Shown piece after piece: positions 1 through 6,069 of a DNA stretch of 11,957 nucleotides. Origin of the DNA: an uncultured Parvimonas sp. Lineage in GTDB: Bacteria > Bacillota > Clostridia > Tissierellales > Peptoniphilaceae. The notes beneath the pieces were generated by a model. It was not told where the DNA came from. It saw only the letters and a program-made list of their open reading frames with translations, and made no database searches. The stretch lies in contig CABRGI010000009.1 in assembly GCA_902470455.1 (NCBI GenBank), positions 1 through 11,957 of the forward strand, written 5' to 3'. Each line of letters opens with the position of its first letter. Within the stretch, counting starts at the first letter, position 1. The position numbers and the translations under genes are program-made.

Positions 1-528
1 ATTACAAAAAGCTGATATAGAATGAAAAATAGAATAAAAAATTCCTTTTAGACCAAACTTTGGAACAAATGTAAAAGAAAGTAAAATCGCTCCCAGCCCC
101 TCTATTAAAAAAGTTGAAAAAATTAAATATCTTATCAGTTTAACCATTCCACTAAGTTTTGTAGAACCCATTTGTTCTCGAATTACAAGCCTATCTTTTA
201 AAGTTATCTTTTCACCTAAAATCATCGCTACCATTGTAGCCATAGTCATAAAACCCAATCCTCCCATTTGAATTAATAACATTATGACTGTTTTTCCGAA
301 AAAATTAAATTCATTAGTTATATTTATAGTTGAAAGACCTGTTACACAAACAGATGAAGTTGATATAAATACACAATCTAAAAAATTTGTAAAATTTAAG
401 TTTTTAGATGAAAAGGGTAAAAACAAAAGAATAGATCCAATAGTTATAATTAGAAAGAATCCTAACGTTAAAACTGCTGGTGGATTAGTTTCAAGCTTAT
501 CTTTTAACTGTCTTATAAATTGTCTCAA
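1..528 (-). CDS. TrkH/KtrB-family potassium uptake membrane subunit, 5' part only (runs off the left edge)
   Basis: This is the N-terminal 176 residues of a TrkH/KtrB K+ translocating subunit, which forms the membrane pore and normally works with a cytoplasmic NAD/ATP-binding TrkA/KtrA partner (not in the window). The start is a TTG (526-528) because GGAGG lies five bases upstream (534-538) and no ATG fits. The frame reads MRQFIRQLKDKLETNPPAVL, then a hydrophobic helix, then the first pore-loop filter signature STSSVCVTGLS around residues 68-78. A second helix pair follows (LLIQMGGLGFMTMAT), and the frame is cut exactly at the start of the second pore loop (FHSISAFCN, normally continuing AGFD). 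The filter motif and repeated M1-P-M2 layout make the family secure; TrkH versus KtrB cannot be decided from this part. Its ribosome binding site abuts the U-tract of the rplT terminator. Confidence 0.9.
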   Translation of the reverse strand, partial: MRQFIRQLKDKLETNPPAVLTLGFFLIITIGSILLFLPFSSKNLNFTNFLDCVFISTSSVCVTGLSTINITNEFNFFGKTVIMLLIQMGGLGFMTMATMVAMILGEKITLKDRLVIREQMGSTKLSGMVKLIRYLIFSTFLIEGLGAILLSFTFVPKFGLKGIFYSIFHSISAFCN

Positions 529-538
529 AATAACCTCC

Positions 539-566
539 AAAAAAAATCCCTTCAATTATGAAGGGA
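539..566 (-). terminator. Intrinsic terminator of the infC-rpmI-rplT operon
   Basis: On the minus strand a perfect 7-bp stem TCCCTTC/GAAGGGA (547-553 with 560-566) with a six-base AT loop is followed by eight T residues (539-546). It lies 8 nt after the rplT stop. The T-tract runs straight into the GGAGG of the trkH-like gene. Confidence 0.88.
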
Positions 567-574
567 CATTTTCT

Positions 575-919
575 CTATCTTACTAATTCAACTAATTTTT
601 TAAATCCTTCAGGATCGTTTATAGCCATTTCAGAAAGCATTTTTCTATTCATATTTATATTATTTTTCTTAAGCCCATACATAAATTTGCTATAACTTAA
701 ACCATATTGTCTTGTTCCGGCATTAATTCTTGCAATCCATAAGCTTCTAAAATCTCTCTTCTTTCTCTTTCTTCCAATGAATGCATAAGTCATAGATTTC
801 ATAATTGCTTGATTAGCAACTTTAAATAATTTTGACTTCGCACCATAATATCCTTTAGCTTGTTTTAGTACTTTTCTATGTTTTTTTCTCGCATTTAAGC
901 TACGTTTTATTCTTGCCAT
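575..919 (-). CDS. rplT: 50S ribosomal protein L20
   Basis: Ribosomal protein L20 binds 23S rRNA early in large-subunit assembly and, in Firmicutes, represses its own operon by binding the infC leader. The 114-residue product starts with the family signature MARIKRSLNARKKHRKVLKQ, continues with AKGYYGAKSKLFKVANQAI and RKRKKRDFRSLWIARINA, and ends at a normal family length (about 114-120). The start ATG is preceded by GGAGG with a normal spacing. It is the last gene of infC-rpmI-rplT, 18 nt after rpmI, and an intrinsic terminator follows its stop codon. Nothing odd is seen. The attenuator upstream of infC is the expected site of its feedback control. Confidence 0.98.
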   Translation of the reverse strand: MARIKRSLNARKKHRKVLKQAKGYYGAKSKLFKVANQAIMKSMTYAFIGRKRKKRDFRSLWIARINAGTRQYGLSYSKFMYGLKKNNINMNRKMLSEMAINDPEGFKKLVELVR

Positions 920-937
920 TACTCTTTACCTCCATAA

Positions 938-1129
938 TTAAGGAATCATATGATTGATTCTTTTTTGATCTCCACTGCTGATAACTGTTGATTTTCTTAA
1001 GTTTCTAATTCTCTTTGGTGATTTTTTACTTGTTAAATGGCTTTTATACGCCTTAAATCTTTTAATTTTCCCAGTACCAGTTCTTTTAAATCTCTTAGCT
1101 GATGCTCTATGTGTTTTCATTTTAGCCAT
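938..1129 (-). CDS. rpmI: 50S ribosomal protein L35
   Basis: A 63-residue, very basic protein of the large ribosomal subunit. It begins MAKMKTHRASAKRFKRTGTG and contains the family segment SHLTSKKSPKRIRNLRKS, ending in RINHMIP, which fits the usual 63-66 residues of L35. AGGAGG sits upstream of the ATG. It lies 15 nt downstream of the infC stop and 18 nt upstream of rplT, the universal infC-rpmI-rplT order, so it is co-transcribed with both and should share the L20-dependent control of the leader. Confidence 0.98.
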   Translation of the reverse strand: MAKMKTHRASAKRFKRTGTGKIKRFKAYKSHLTSKKSPKRIRNLRKSTVISSGDQKRINHMIP

Positions 1130-1144
1130 ACCTAAAACCTCCTA

Positions 1145-1657
1145 TTAATCTTGTTTTGGTGATAAAAACATTGTCATATTTCTACCTTCCATTACGGAAT
1201 CTTTTTCTACATTTCCAAACTCTTGGGTAAGCTCTTTAAATTTATCTAAAACAACTTTACCTATATCAGTATGTCCCAATTCTCTACCTCTAAATCTTAC
1301 AGAAACTTTTACCTTATCTCCGGCTTTCAAAAAATTATTTGCATGTTTTGCCTTAACTTCTATATCGTGTTTATCAATACTCGGAGTAAGTCTAATTTCT
1401 TTAACATTTATGACTTTTTGTTTTTTTCTTGATTCTTTTTCTTTCTTTAAAGAATCATATCTATATTTTCCATAATCTAAAATTTTGCAAACAGGTGGAT
1501 TAGCATTAGGAGAAATATTTACAAGATCCAATTTCTTTTCATTTGCCATTTCCAATGCTCTAGAAATTGGAACAACTCCAATTTGATTACCTTCTGCATC
1601 AATTAATCTAACATCTTTTGCTCTAATCTCTTCATTAATTAAAAGCTCTTTTATAAT
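1145..1657 (-). CDS. infC: Translation initiation factor IF-3, with an ATT (non-ATG) start
   Basis: IF3 binds the 30S subunit, blocks premature joining of 50S and checks the start codon. From the proposed ATT start (1655-1657) the protein is 170 residues, the usual length. It has an N-terminal domain (INEEIRAKDVRLID, then NPPVCKILDYGKYRY near residue 60), a basic linker (KKEKESRKKQKVINVKEIRL) and a C-terminal domain (FRGRELGH and ending GRNMTMFLSPKQD). Homology begins at IKELLINEE. GGAGG (1662-1666) lies four bases before ATT and seven before the next codon, ATA, so either rare codon could initiate. ATT is favoured because infC of many bacteria uses AUU, which lets IF3 repress its own initiation. 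An ATG at 1738 in the same frame would force translation through the attenuator hairpin and is not credible. Confidence 0.93.
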   Translation of the reverse strand: MIKELLINEEIRAKDVRLIDAEGNQIGVVPISRALEMANEKKLDLVNISPNANPPVCKILDYGKYRYDSLKKEKESRKKQKVINVKEIRLTPSIDKHDIEVKAKHANNFLKAGDKVKVSVRFRGRELGHTDIGKVVLDKFKELTQEFGNVEKDSVMEGRNMTMFLSPKQD

Positions 1658-1787
1658 AACACCTCCACAAAAAAACGGCGAGTAAAAACTCGCCATAATA
1701 ATTACAAAACTTAAATTATTAACATAAACCTGAAACAAAATAGTAACAAGGTGAGAGCGAGTACTCTACTTCATTCATCATATTACT
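1658..1787 (-). promoter_or_regulatory. L20-type ribosomal protein leader controlling infC-rpmI-rplT
   Basis: About 130 nt of untranslated leader lies between the predicted transcription start (near 1786) and infC. On the minus strand ACTCGC (1757-1762) is complementary to GCGAGT in the 5' arm of the terminator hairpin (1688-1693). This gives an antiterminator that competes with the terminator. Between them lies a stretch with CACCTTGTTACTATTTTG and a CAGGTTT element. In Bacillus subtilis L20 binds such a leader and promotes termination (Rfam family 'ribosomal protein L20 leader'). The position, the switchable pairing and the operon make this assignment strong, although I have not matched the leader to a covariance model. 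Confidence 0.82.
1669..1694 (-). terminator. Attenuator hairpin in the infC leader
   Basis: A perfect 7-bp GC-rich stem GGCGAGT/ACTCGCC (1688-1694 with 1677-1683) with a TTTT loop is followed by G and seven T residues (1669-1675). It ends two bases before the infC Shine-Dalgarno. In the terminated state transcription stops before infC. Confidence 0.9.
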
Positions 1788-1792
1788 CAAAT

Positions 1793-1821
1793 ATTCTACC
1801 ACAAACTAATAAAATAGTCAA
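1793..1821 (-). promoter_or_regulatory. Sigma-A-type promoter of infC-rpmI-rplT with extended -10
   Basis: On the minus strand TTGACT (1816-1821), a 17-bp spacer and TAGAAT (1793-1798) form a near-consensus promoter. A TGG just before the -10 supplies the extended -10 TGn element. The predicted start is near 1786, giving the leader of about 130 nt. It lies only 20 bp past the stop of the TDT transporter gene. Confidence 0.85.
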
Positions 1822-1840
1822 GCAATTTTTATTAAAAATT

Positions 1841-2758
1841 TTAGTTTTCTTTTTCTAATAAAAATTTCATATATCCAATAAAAACATATAGTACAAATAA
1901 AGTAGCTAAAATTTCTTGGAAATTAACAAATAATTTTAAAATTGAATTTGCTCCATATAATTTTGTAACATATCCATTAAATAATTTAGAAGATAATGCA
2001 CTAATAACTAATGGGAATGTAAAACCTGAAAATCCTGGAGAAAATTTATATTTTAGTAATCTTGGTAAATTCACTAAAACTACTAAATAGAAAAATAGTG
2101 AAAATCCAAATAAAATAGCTGCAAAAGTAAAATTCTTTTGTGGAAAAGCATTTAGATATCCTGCTAGCACAAGTGAACCAGGAGCTGATAAAATTGCAAA
2201 TGTAGCTTGCGCTGGTTCAGGAATTTCTTTAACTTTAAATACTCTATAACAAACAAAAGGTATTAAAATAAAATATGAAGCTAAAGCAAACCAAAAGCAA
2301 ATTTGTCCTAATTTTAATTGTCCAGCAGCACCAGCAGTAACACTAGCTGTTGCAATACCTACATAAACAATATACCAAGAAGGGAATACTTTTTTAATTG
2401 AGAAATTAGGTAAAAATTTCAAACTGAACCAAATAATAAGTAAAGTATGTAATATTACACCAACAAACCAAAATCCAACAGCTAATCCTGAAGAATAAGG
2501 CTTTGCATAACTACTAATTAAAATAGTGGCCATTGTAATTGTTAAAAGAACACTTGCAGCAACTGGATTTTCTAAAACAGTTTTTAATTTACTATTCAAA
2601 ACAACAACTTTTAAAACAAAAATTAAGTATAAAATAAATGCTATCGCTCCAATCCCTAATCTAACTGCATTACTATAAGATTGTAGTAAATTTCCAAGCG
2701 CGAACATAGCTAAAATCAATCCCGCAATAGGAATAGGTAATTTTTTTAATAAATTCAT
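1841..2758 (-). CDS. TDT-family (TehA/SLAC1-like) membrane transporter
   Basis: A 305-residue protein that is almost entirely hydrophobic, with about ten membrane helices. The start MNLLKKLPIPIAGLILAMFALGN matches the opening of the tellurite-resistance/dicarboxylate transporter (TDT) family, where a short basic N-terminus leads into a PxxxAGLxLA helix. Later helices carry family-like segments such as AGAAGQLKLGQICFWFA and LSAPGSLVLAGYLNAF. The length fits (about 300-330). Members move anions such as C4-dicarboxylates, sulfite or chloride/nitrate; the substrate here cannot be read from sequence. Gram-positive copies are often labelled 'exfoliative toxin A/B' by error. AAGGAG precedes the ATG. 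The gene follows a DUF169 gene, separated by a strong hairpin, so it may be transcribed by read-through or from an unseen promoter. Confidence 0.82.
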   Translation of the reverse strand: MNLLKKLPIPIAGLILAMFALGNLLQSYSNAVRLGIGAIAFILYLIFVLKVVVLNSKLKTVLENPVAASVLLTITMATILISSYAKPYSSGLAVGFWFVGVILHTLLIIWFSLKFLPNFSIKKVFPSWYIVYVGIATASVTAGAAGQLKLGQICFWFALASYFILIPFVCYRVFKVKEIPEPAQATFAILSAPGSLVLAGYLNAFPQKNFTFAAILFGFSLFFYLVVLVNLPRLLKYKFSPGFSGFTFPLVISALSSKLFNGYVTKLYGANSILKLFVNFQEILATLFVLYVFIGYMKFLLEKEN

Positions 2759-2791
2759 AAAATTCTCCTTTACTAATATTAAATAATATTT

Positions 2792-2825
2792 AAGTTAGGA
2801 ATTTCAAAAAAGAAACTCCTAACTT
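2792..2825 (-). terminator. Strong hairpin terminator after the DUF169 gene
   Basis: A 14-bp stem with one mismatch (2792-2805 with 2812-2825) and a six-base loop begins 7 nt after the DUF169 stop. In the minus direction the tail after the stem is A/T mixed rather than a clean T-tract. In the plus direction five T residues (2824-2828) end the stem. It may therefore act weakly on the minus strand or serve as a 3' RNA-stabilising stem before the TDT gene. Confidence 0.65.
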
Positions 2826-2831
2826 TTTAAT

Positions 2832-3632
2832 CTATTTATCTATTGGACCACCTAAATAAACTCCTGTATCATAGTTTTTATTTAATTCTATTACAGAATC
2901 GTCCATCTTGTTTTGTTTCATCTTTTTAATTATTTTTCTCTTATTAGTATTACGTTCAAATGGATTCGCTGTTTCAACGATTCCTTGAACAACATTATAC
3001 CAATGTTTCCAAGCCATTCCTATTCCTAATTCATCAGGATGCCAGTTTGCCATTAATCTAGTTCCCGGACATAAGAATGTAATATTAATAGTTCCATGTT
3101 CATAAGGAAGAGTTGTAAGGTCATGGCAAACAGCTTGTAAACCAACTGTTTTCATTTCAGGAGAATATCCATTAAAATAAGAATATCCATGAACAACTCT
3201 CATTATATTATATGCTTTTTCAATCATAACTACTACATCAGGTTCAACTGTGAATTTTTCTAAAGGCATTATAGCTATACCATAGATTTGACCTTTTAAA
3301 AATATCATTTCATCTGAAACACTTTTTGAAGTTTCAAGGTCTTTATAAATATTTTTACTTAATCTAGCTTCTCCTGAAGCTAATTTTGGTGGAGCTTGAT
3401 TAAATCCGAAAGCCACTGAACCATTTGGGCAACCTTGGTGAACTTTTCTTACCTTAACATTTGCTCCTTTTGATGCTAAATTAACAGCATTACAATATGT
3501 AACTTTACTTTCTCTTTCAGGCACTTCGAAATTTTCATAACTTTCTTCATCATGAAAAAATTTTACTCCTACAACTTGACGATTTAAATCTAAATACGAT
3601 TTTATAAGTTCTACACTTTCTTGAATATCCAT
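2832..3632 (-). CDS. DUF169 family protein (COG2043-like), function unknown
   Basis: A 266-residue soluble protein of the DUF169 family, found mostly in anaerobes and archaea. The family pattern is seen in an N-terminal VVGVKFF segment (residues 20-26), YCNAVNLA (46-53), GCPNGSVAFGF (67-77), GIAIMPLEKF (118-127), VCHDLTTLPY (168-177) and FLCPGTR (186-192). The four cysteines at 47, 68, 169 and 188 all fall within these motifs, suggesting metal or iron-sulfur binding; that is inference. The C-terminal 45 residues are basic and then polar. AGGAGG precedes the ATG with good spacing. A promoter lies about 135 bp upstream and a hairpin follows. The next gene is a TDT transporter, so a shared substrate is possible. 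No enzymatic role can be named. Confidence 0.8.
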   Translation of the reverse strand: MDIQESVELIKSYLDLNRQVVGVKFFHDEESYENFEVPERESKVTYCNAVNLASKGANVKVRKVHQGCPNGSVAFGFNQAPPKLASGEARLSKNIYKDLETSKSVSDEMIFLKGQIYGIAIMPLEKFTVEPDVVVMIEKAYNIMRVVHGYSYFNGYSPEMKTVGLQAVCHDLTTLPYEHGTINITFLCPGTRLMANWHPDELGIGMAWKHWYNVVQGIVETANPFERNTNKRKIIKKMKQNKMDDSVIELNKNYDTGVYLGGPIDK

Positions 3633-3766
3633 TCAATACCTCCTACTATTTACTATTTATATTTGATAAATCATAAACAAATATAATCACGGATATATTA
3701 TCATACATTCTTAAATATGTCTAATACTTTTTTTCTATGGATAAACGTTATTAATAAGTTTTTCTT

Positions 3767-3794
3767 ATTATAAAAATATTTATATGATTTTCAA
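3767..3794 (-). promoter_or_regulatory. Likely promoter of the DUF169 gene
   Basis: On the minus strand TTGAAA (3789-3794), a 16-bp spacer and TATAAT (3767-3772) precede the DUF169 gene by about 135 bp. The region from 3633 to 3898 has no gene. It holds this promoter, an AT-rich leader, and a short palindrome GATAATCTTATC at 3877-3888. In such AT-rich DNA a chance match is possible, although the -10 is perfect. Confidence 0.5.
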
Positions 3795-3898
3795 ACATTT
3801 AATGACATTATGGAAGTAAAAAATTTCTTATGATAAAAATTTCACTAAATTTTAAAATTTGAATGTAATTAATAACGATAATCTTATCAATTTTAAGC

Positions 3899-3927
3899 AA
3901 AAAAAGAAATGCAATTAAATGCATTCC
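3899..3927 (-). terminator. Intrinsic terminator after tex
   Basis: On the minus strand GGAATGCA/TGCATTTC (3920-3927 with 3906-3913, one G-T pair) with a six-base loop is followed by seven T residues (3899-3905). It begins 2 nt after the stop codon of the S1-domain portion of tex. This supports that stop as the original end of the gene. Confidence 0.85.
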
Positions 3928-3929
3928 TT

Positions 3930-4190
3930 TTACTTCATTGTCAATTTTACTTTTTGTTTTTCAAGATCAATTTCTAAAATTTTAACCTTAACGACATCAG
4001 AAACTTTTAAAACTTCTGAAGGATGCTTTATATATTTATTAGAAATTTGTGAAATATGAACAAGTCCATCATTTTTAATTCCAATATCTACGAAAGCTCC
4101 AAAGTCAACAACATTTCTTACAGTTCCCTTCAATTCCATTCCAACTTCCAAATCCTCAATAGAAAGAACATCGGATCTTAAAATTGGTTT
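3930..4190 (-). pseudogene. tex: C-terminal S1 RNA-binding domain of Tex, cut off from the rest by a frameshift
   Basis: From about 4190 the frame reads KPILRSDVLSIEDLEVGMEL, then the S1 domain: KGTVRNVVDFGAFVDIGI, DGLVHISQIS, and an end in KVKLTMK. This is the standard end of Tex proteins, and it is out of frame with the body of tex, which ends at 4178 with RPGRDIRENQF. Adding one A to the AAAA run at 4188-4191 (minus strand) joins the two as GRDIRE-KPILRSDV, giving a 694-residue Tex of near-normal length (about 700-720). No ATG with a ribosome binding site exists before the S1 part. A TTG at 4149-4151 is the only nearby start codon. Without frameshifting this piece is probably not made as a useful protein. 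Confidence 0.85.
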
Positions 4191-6013
4191 TCTCTTATAT
4201 CACGACCAGGTCTTTTAAGCTCTTCAATTATATCTTTTAAAGTCAATTCTCCAACTTCTAATTCTTTTGAAAGTTTTGAAATATTAATCTTATCTAAATC
4301 TTTTCCATAAAGTTTTTCTGCAATTTCATAGCTTTCAGGGTGAACTGCAGTATTGTCAAGTGGATTTTCTCCATTTCTAATTCTCAAAAATCCTGCTGAT
4401 TGAGTATATGCCTTAGGTCCTATTCCCTTTACTTTTCTAATCTCTTCCCTATTTTTAAAAGCACCATTTTCATCACGATATGAAACTAAATTTTTAGCCA
4501 TAGTTTTTGTCATTCCTGAAATATAAGACAATAAAGAGAAAGAAGCAGTGTTAATATCAACACCAACCTTGTTAACACAGTCCTCAATAACATCAGATAA
4601 TGTTTCTGTCAATTGTTTTTGATTTACATCATGTTGATATTGTCCTATACCAATATGTTTTGGTTCAATCTTTACAAGTTCAGCCATCGGGTCTTGAATA
4701 CGTCTAGCTATTGAAATTGCACCTCTTACTGTTACATCTAAATCAGGAAATTCTTCTTGTCCAAGTTTGGAAGCTGAATAAATCGAAGCTCCCGCTTCAT
4801 TTACAATTGAATAGAATAAATCATCTTTCTTCAATTCATTTAACAATTCAACAACAACTTTTTCAGTTTCACGACTTGCAGTTCCATTTCCAATAGCAAT
4901 TAAACTTACATCATATTTTTTAATAAGCTTTGCTAAAATTTCTTTACTTTCCTTTATCTTTTCTTGTGGCTTTGTAGGATAAATATTTACATGATCTAAA
5001 ACTGATCCTGTTTTTGAAATAACAGCTACCTTACAACCTGTTCTATAACCAGGGTCAATTCCCAAAACAACTCTGTCAAGAATCGGAGATTGCATAATAT
5101 AAGGTTTTAAATTTTTACCAAAAACTTCAATAGATTGTGTATCTGCTTTTTCCTTCAAATTTGCTCTTATTTCAGTTTCTATTTGAGGGAATAAAAGTCT
5201 ATTATATCCATCAACAACCGCTTCTTTTAAGAATTTATAACAGAAATTTTCATCATCCATGCATAATGAAAATAAAATTTCACCAATATTTTTTTCATCA
5301 CTTAATTTAATGGAAACTTTTAATGCCTTTTCCTTCTCTCCTCTATTTATAGCAAGGATTCTATGTGCTGGAAGTTTTGAAATTTTTTCAGAAAATTCAT
5401 AATACATATCATAAACATTGTTTTCTTCTTTTCCTTTTTCAGAAATCAAAACTCCATTTTTGTCAGCATCTTTTCTTAAAATATCTCTAAAATCTTTATC
5501 TTCAGAAATAATTTCTGCGATAATATCTAAAGCCCCTGCCATAGCATCGTCAATAGTTAAAACTTCTTTTTCTTCGCTAATAAAATCAGAAACTTTTTGT
5601 TCAAAATTATTTTCATTAAGTTTTCTATCTAAAATTAAATCAGCAAGTGGTTTTAGACCCTTTTCCTTTGCAATAGTTGCTCTGGTTCTCTTTTTAGGTC
5701 TAAATGGAAGATAGATATCTTCAACTTTTGAAAGAGTTTCAGCATTTAAAATATCATTTTTCAATTCATCTGTCAACTCTCCAAGTTCGTCAATTAATCT
5801 TATAACATCTTCTTTTCTTTGTTCTAAATTTCTTAAATATTGTAATTTTTGTTCTAAATTTCTAAGTATTTCATCATCTAAATTTCCTGTAACTTCTTTT
5901 CTATATCTTGCAATAAAAGGAATTGTATTTCCCTCATCTATAAGTTTTACAGTATTTTCAACTTGACCTACTTTTATATTCAATTCTTTTGCAATTTGTT
6001 CAAAAATATTCAT
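4178..6013 (-). CDS. tex: Tex transcription/RNA-binding accessory protein, body without its S1 domain (frameshifted)
   Basis: Tex (Bacillus YdcI-like) is a conserved nucleic-acid binding protein linked to transcription and RNA handling. The 611-residue frame has the N-terminal Tex helical region (IPFIARYRKEVTGNLDDEIL at 31-50, YLPFRPKKRTRATIAKEKGL at 101-120) and the YqgF/RNase H-like domain (VLGIDPGYRTG at 316-326, IGNGTASRETE at 374-384, NEAGASIYSAS at 405-415). A helix-hairpin-helix domain follows (about 485-545, NREEIRKVKGIGPKAY). The frame then stops after GRDIRENQF. The S1 domain lies immediately downstream in another frame. AGAGG precedes the ATG. The lpdA terminator ends only about 15 bp upstream, so tex has no room for its own promoter there. 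The break could be a real mutation, a sequencing error in an A-run, or, less likely, programmed slippage. Confidence 0.93.
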   Translation of the reverse strand: MNIFEQIAKELNIKVGQVENTVKLIDEGNTIPFIARYRKEVTGNLDDEILRNLEQKLQYLRNLEQRKEDVIRLIDELGELTDELKNDILNAETLSKVEDIYLPFRPKKRTRATIAKEKGLKPLADLILDRKLNENNFEQKVSDFISEEKEVLTIDDAMAGALDIIAEIISEDKDFRDILRKDADKNGVLISEKGKEENNVYDMYYEFSEKISKLPAHRILAINRGEKEKALKVSIKLSDEKNIGEILFSLCMDDENFCYKFLKEAVVDGYNRLLFPQIETEIRANLKEKADTQSIEVFGKNLKPYIMQSPILDRVVLGIDPGYRTGCKVAVISKTGSVLDHVNIYPTKPQEKIKESKEILAKLIKKYDVSLIAIGNGTASRETEKVVVELLNELKKDDLFYSIVNEAGASIYSASKLGQEEFPDLDVTVRGAISIARRIQDPMAELVKIEPKHIGIGQYQHDVNQKQLTETLSDVIEDCVNKVGVDINTASFSLLSYISGMTKTMAKNLVSYRDENGAFKNREEIRKVKGIGPKAYTQSAGFLRIRNGENPLDNTAVHPESYEIAEKLYGKDLDKINISKLSKELEVGELTLKDIIEELKRPGRDIRENQF

Positions 6014-6028
6014 TCTTACCTCTTTAAT

Positions 6029-6051
6029 AAAAAAGGGAGCTTACGCTCCCT
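6029..6051 (-). terminator. Intrinsic terminator after lpdA
   Basis: On the minus strand AGGGAGC/GCTCCCT (6045-6051 with 6034-6040) with a GTAA loop forms a perfect 7-bp stem followed by a run of T residues (6029-6034, the first shared with the stem). It begins 18 nt after the lpdA stop and ends just before the tex ribosome binding site. Confidence 0.9.
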
Positions 6052-6069
6052 AAAATTCTAACAAAATAA

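Noticed and set aside
284..586. Plus-strand open frame of 100 codons
   Set aside because: It lies antisense to the trkH-like gene and its terminator. The minus frame carries the potassium-filter motif and a ribosome binding site, so the plus frame is a shadow.
1823..1840. A/T-only inverted repeat after the TDT transporter stop
   Set aside because: It pairs AATTTTT with AAAAATT without any G/C and has no T-tract after it, so it is not supported as a terminator.
3877..3888. GATAATCTTATC palindrome resembling half of a Fur-type box upstream of the DUF169 promoter
   Set aside because: Only five paired bases per arm in very AT-rich DNA, no full 19-bp Fur or PerR pattern, and it lies about 85 bp upstream of the -35.
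4711..5714. Two plus-strand open frames (4711-4896, 5418-5714)
   Set aside because: Both are antisense to tex, rich in Leu/His/Gln or Ser/Phe from complementing Lys/Glu/Asp codons, and have no ribosome binding sites.
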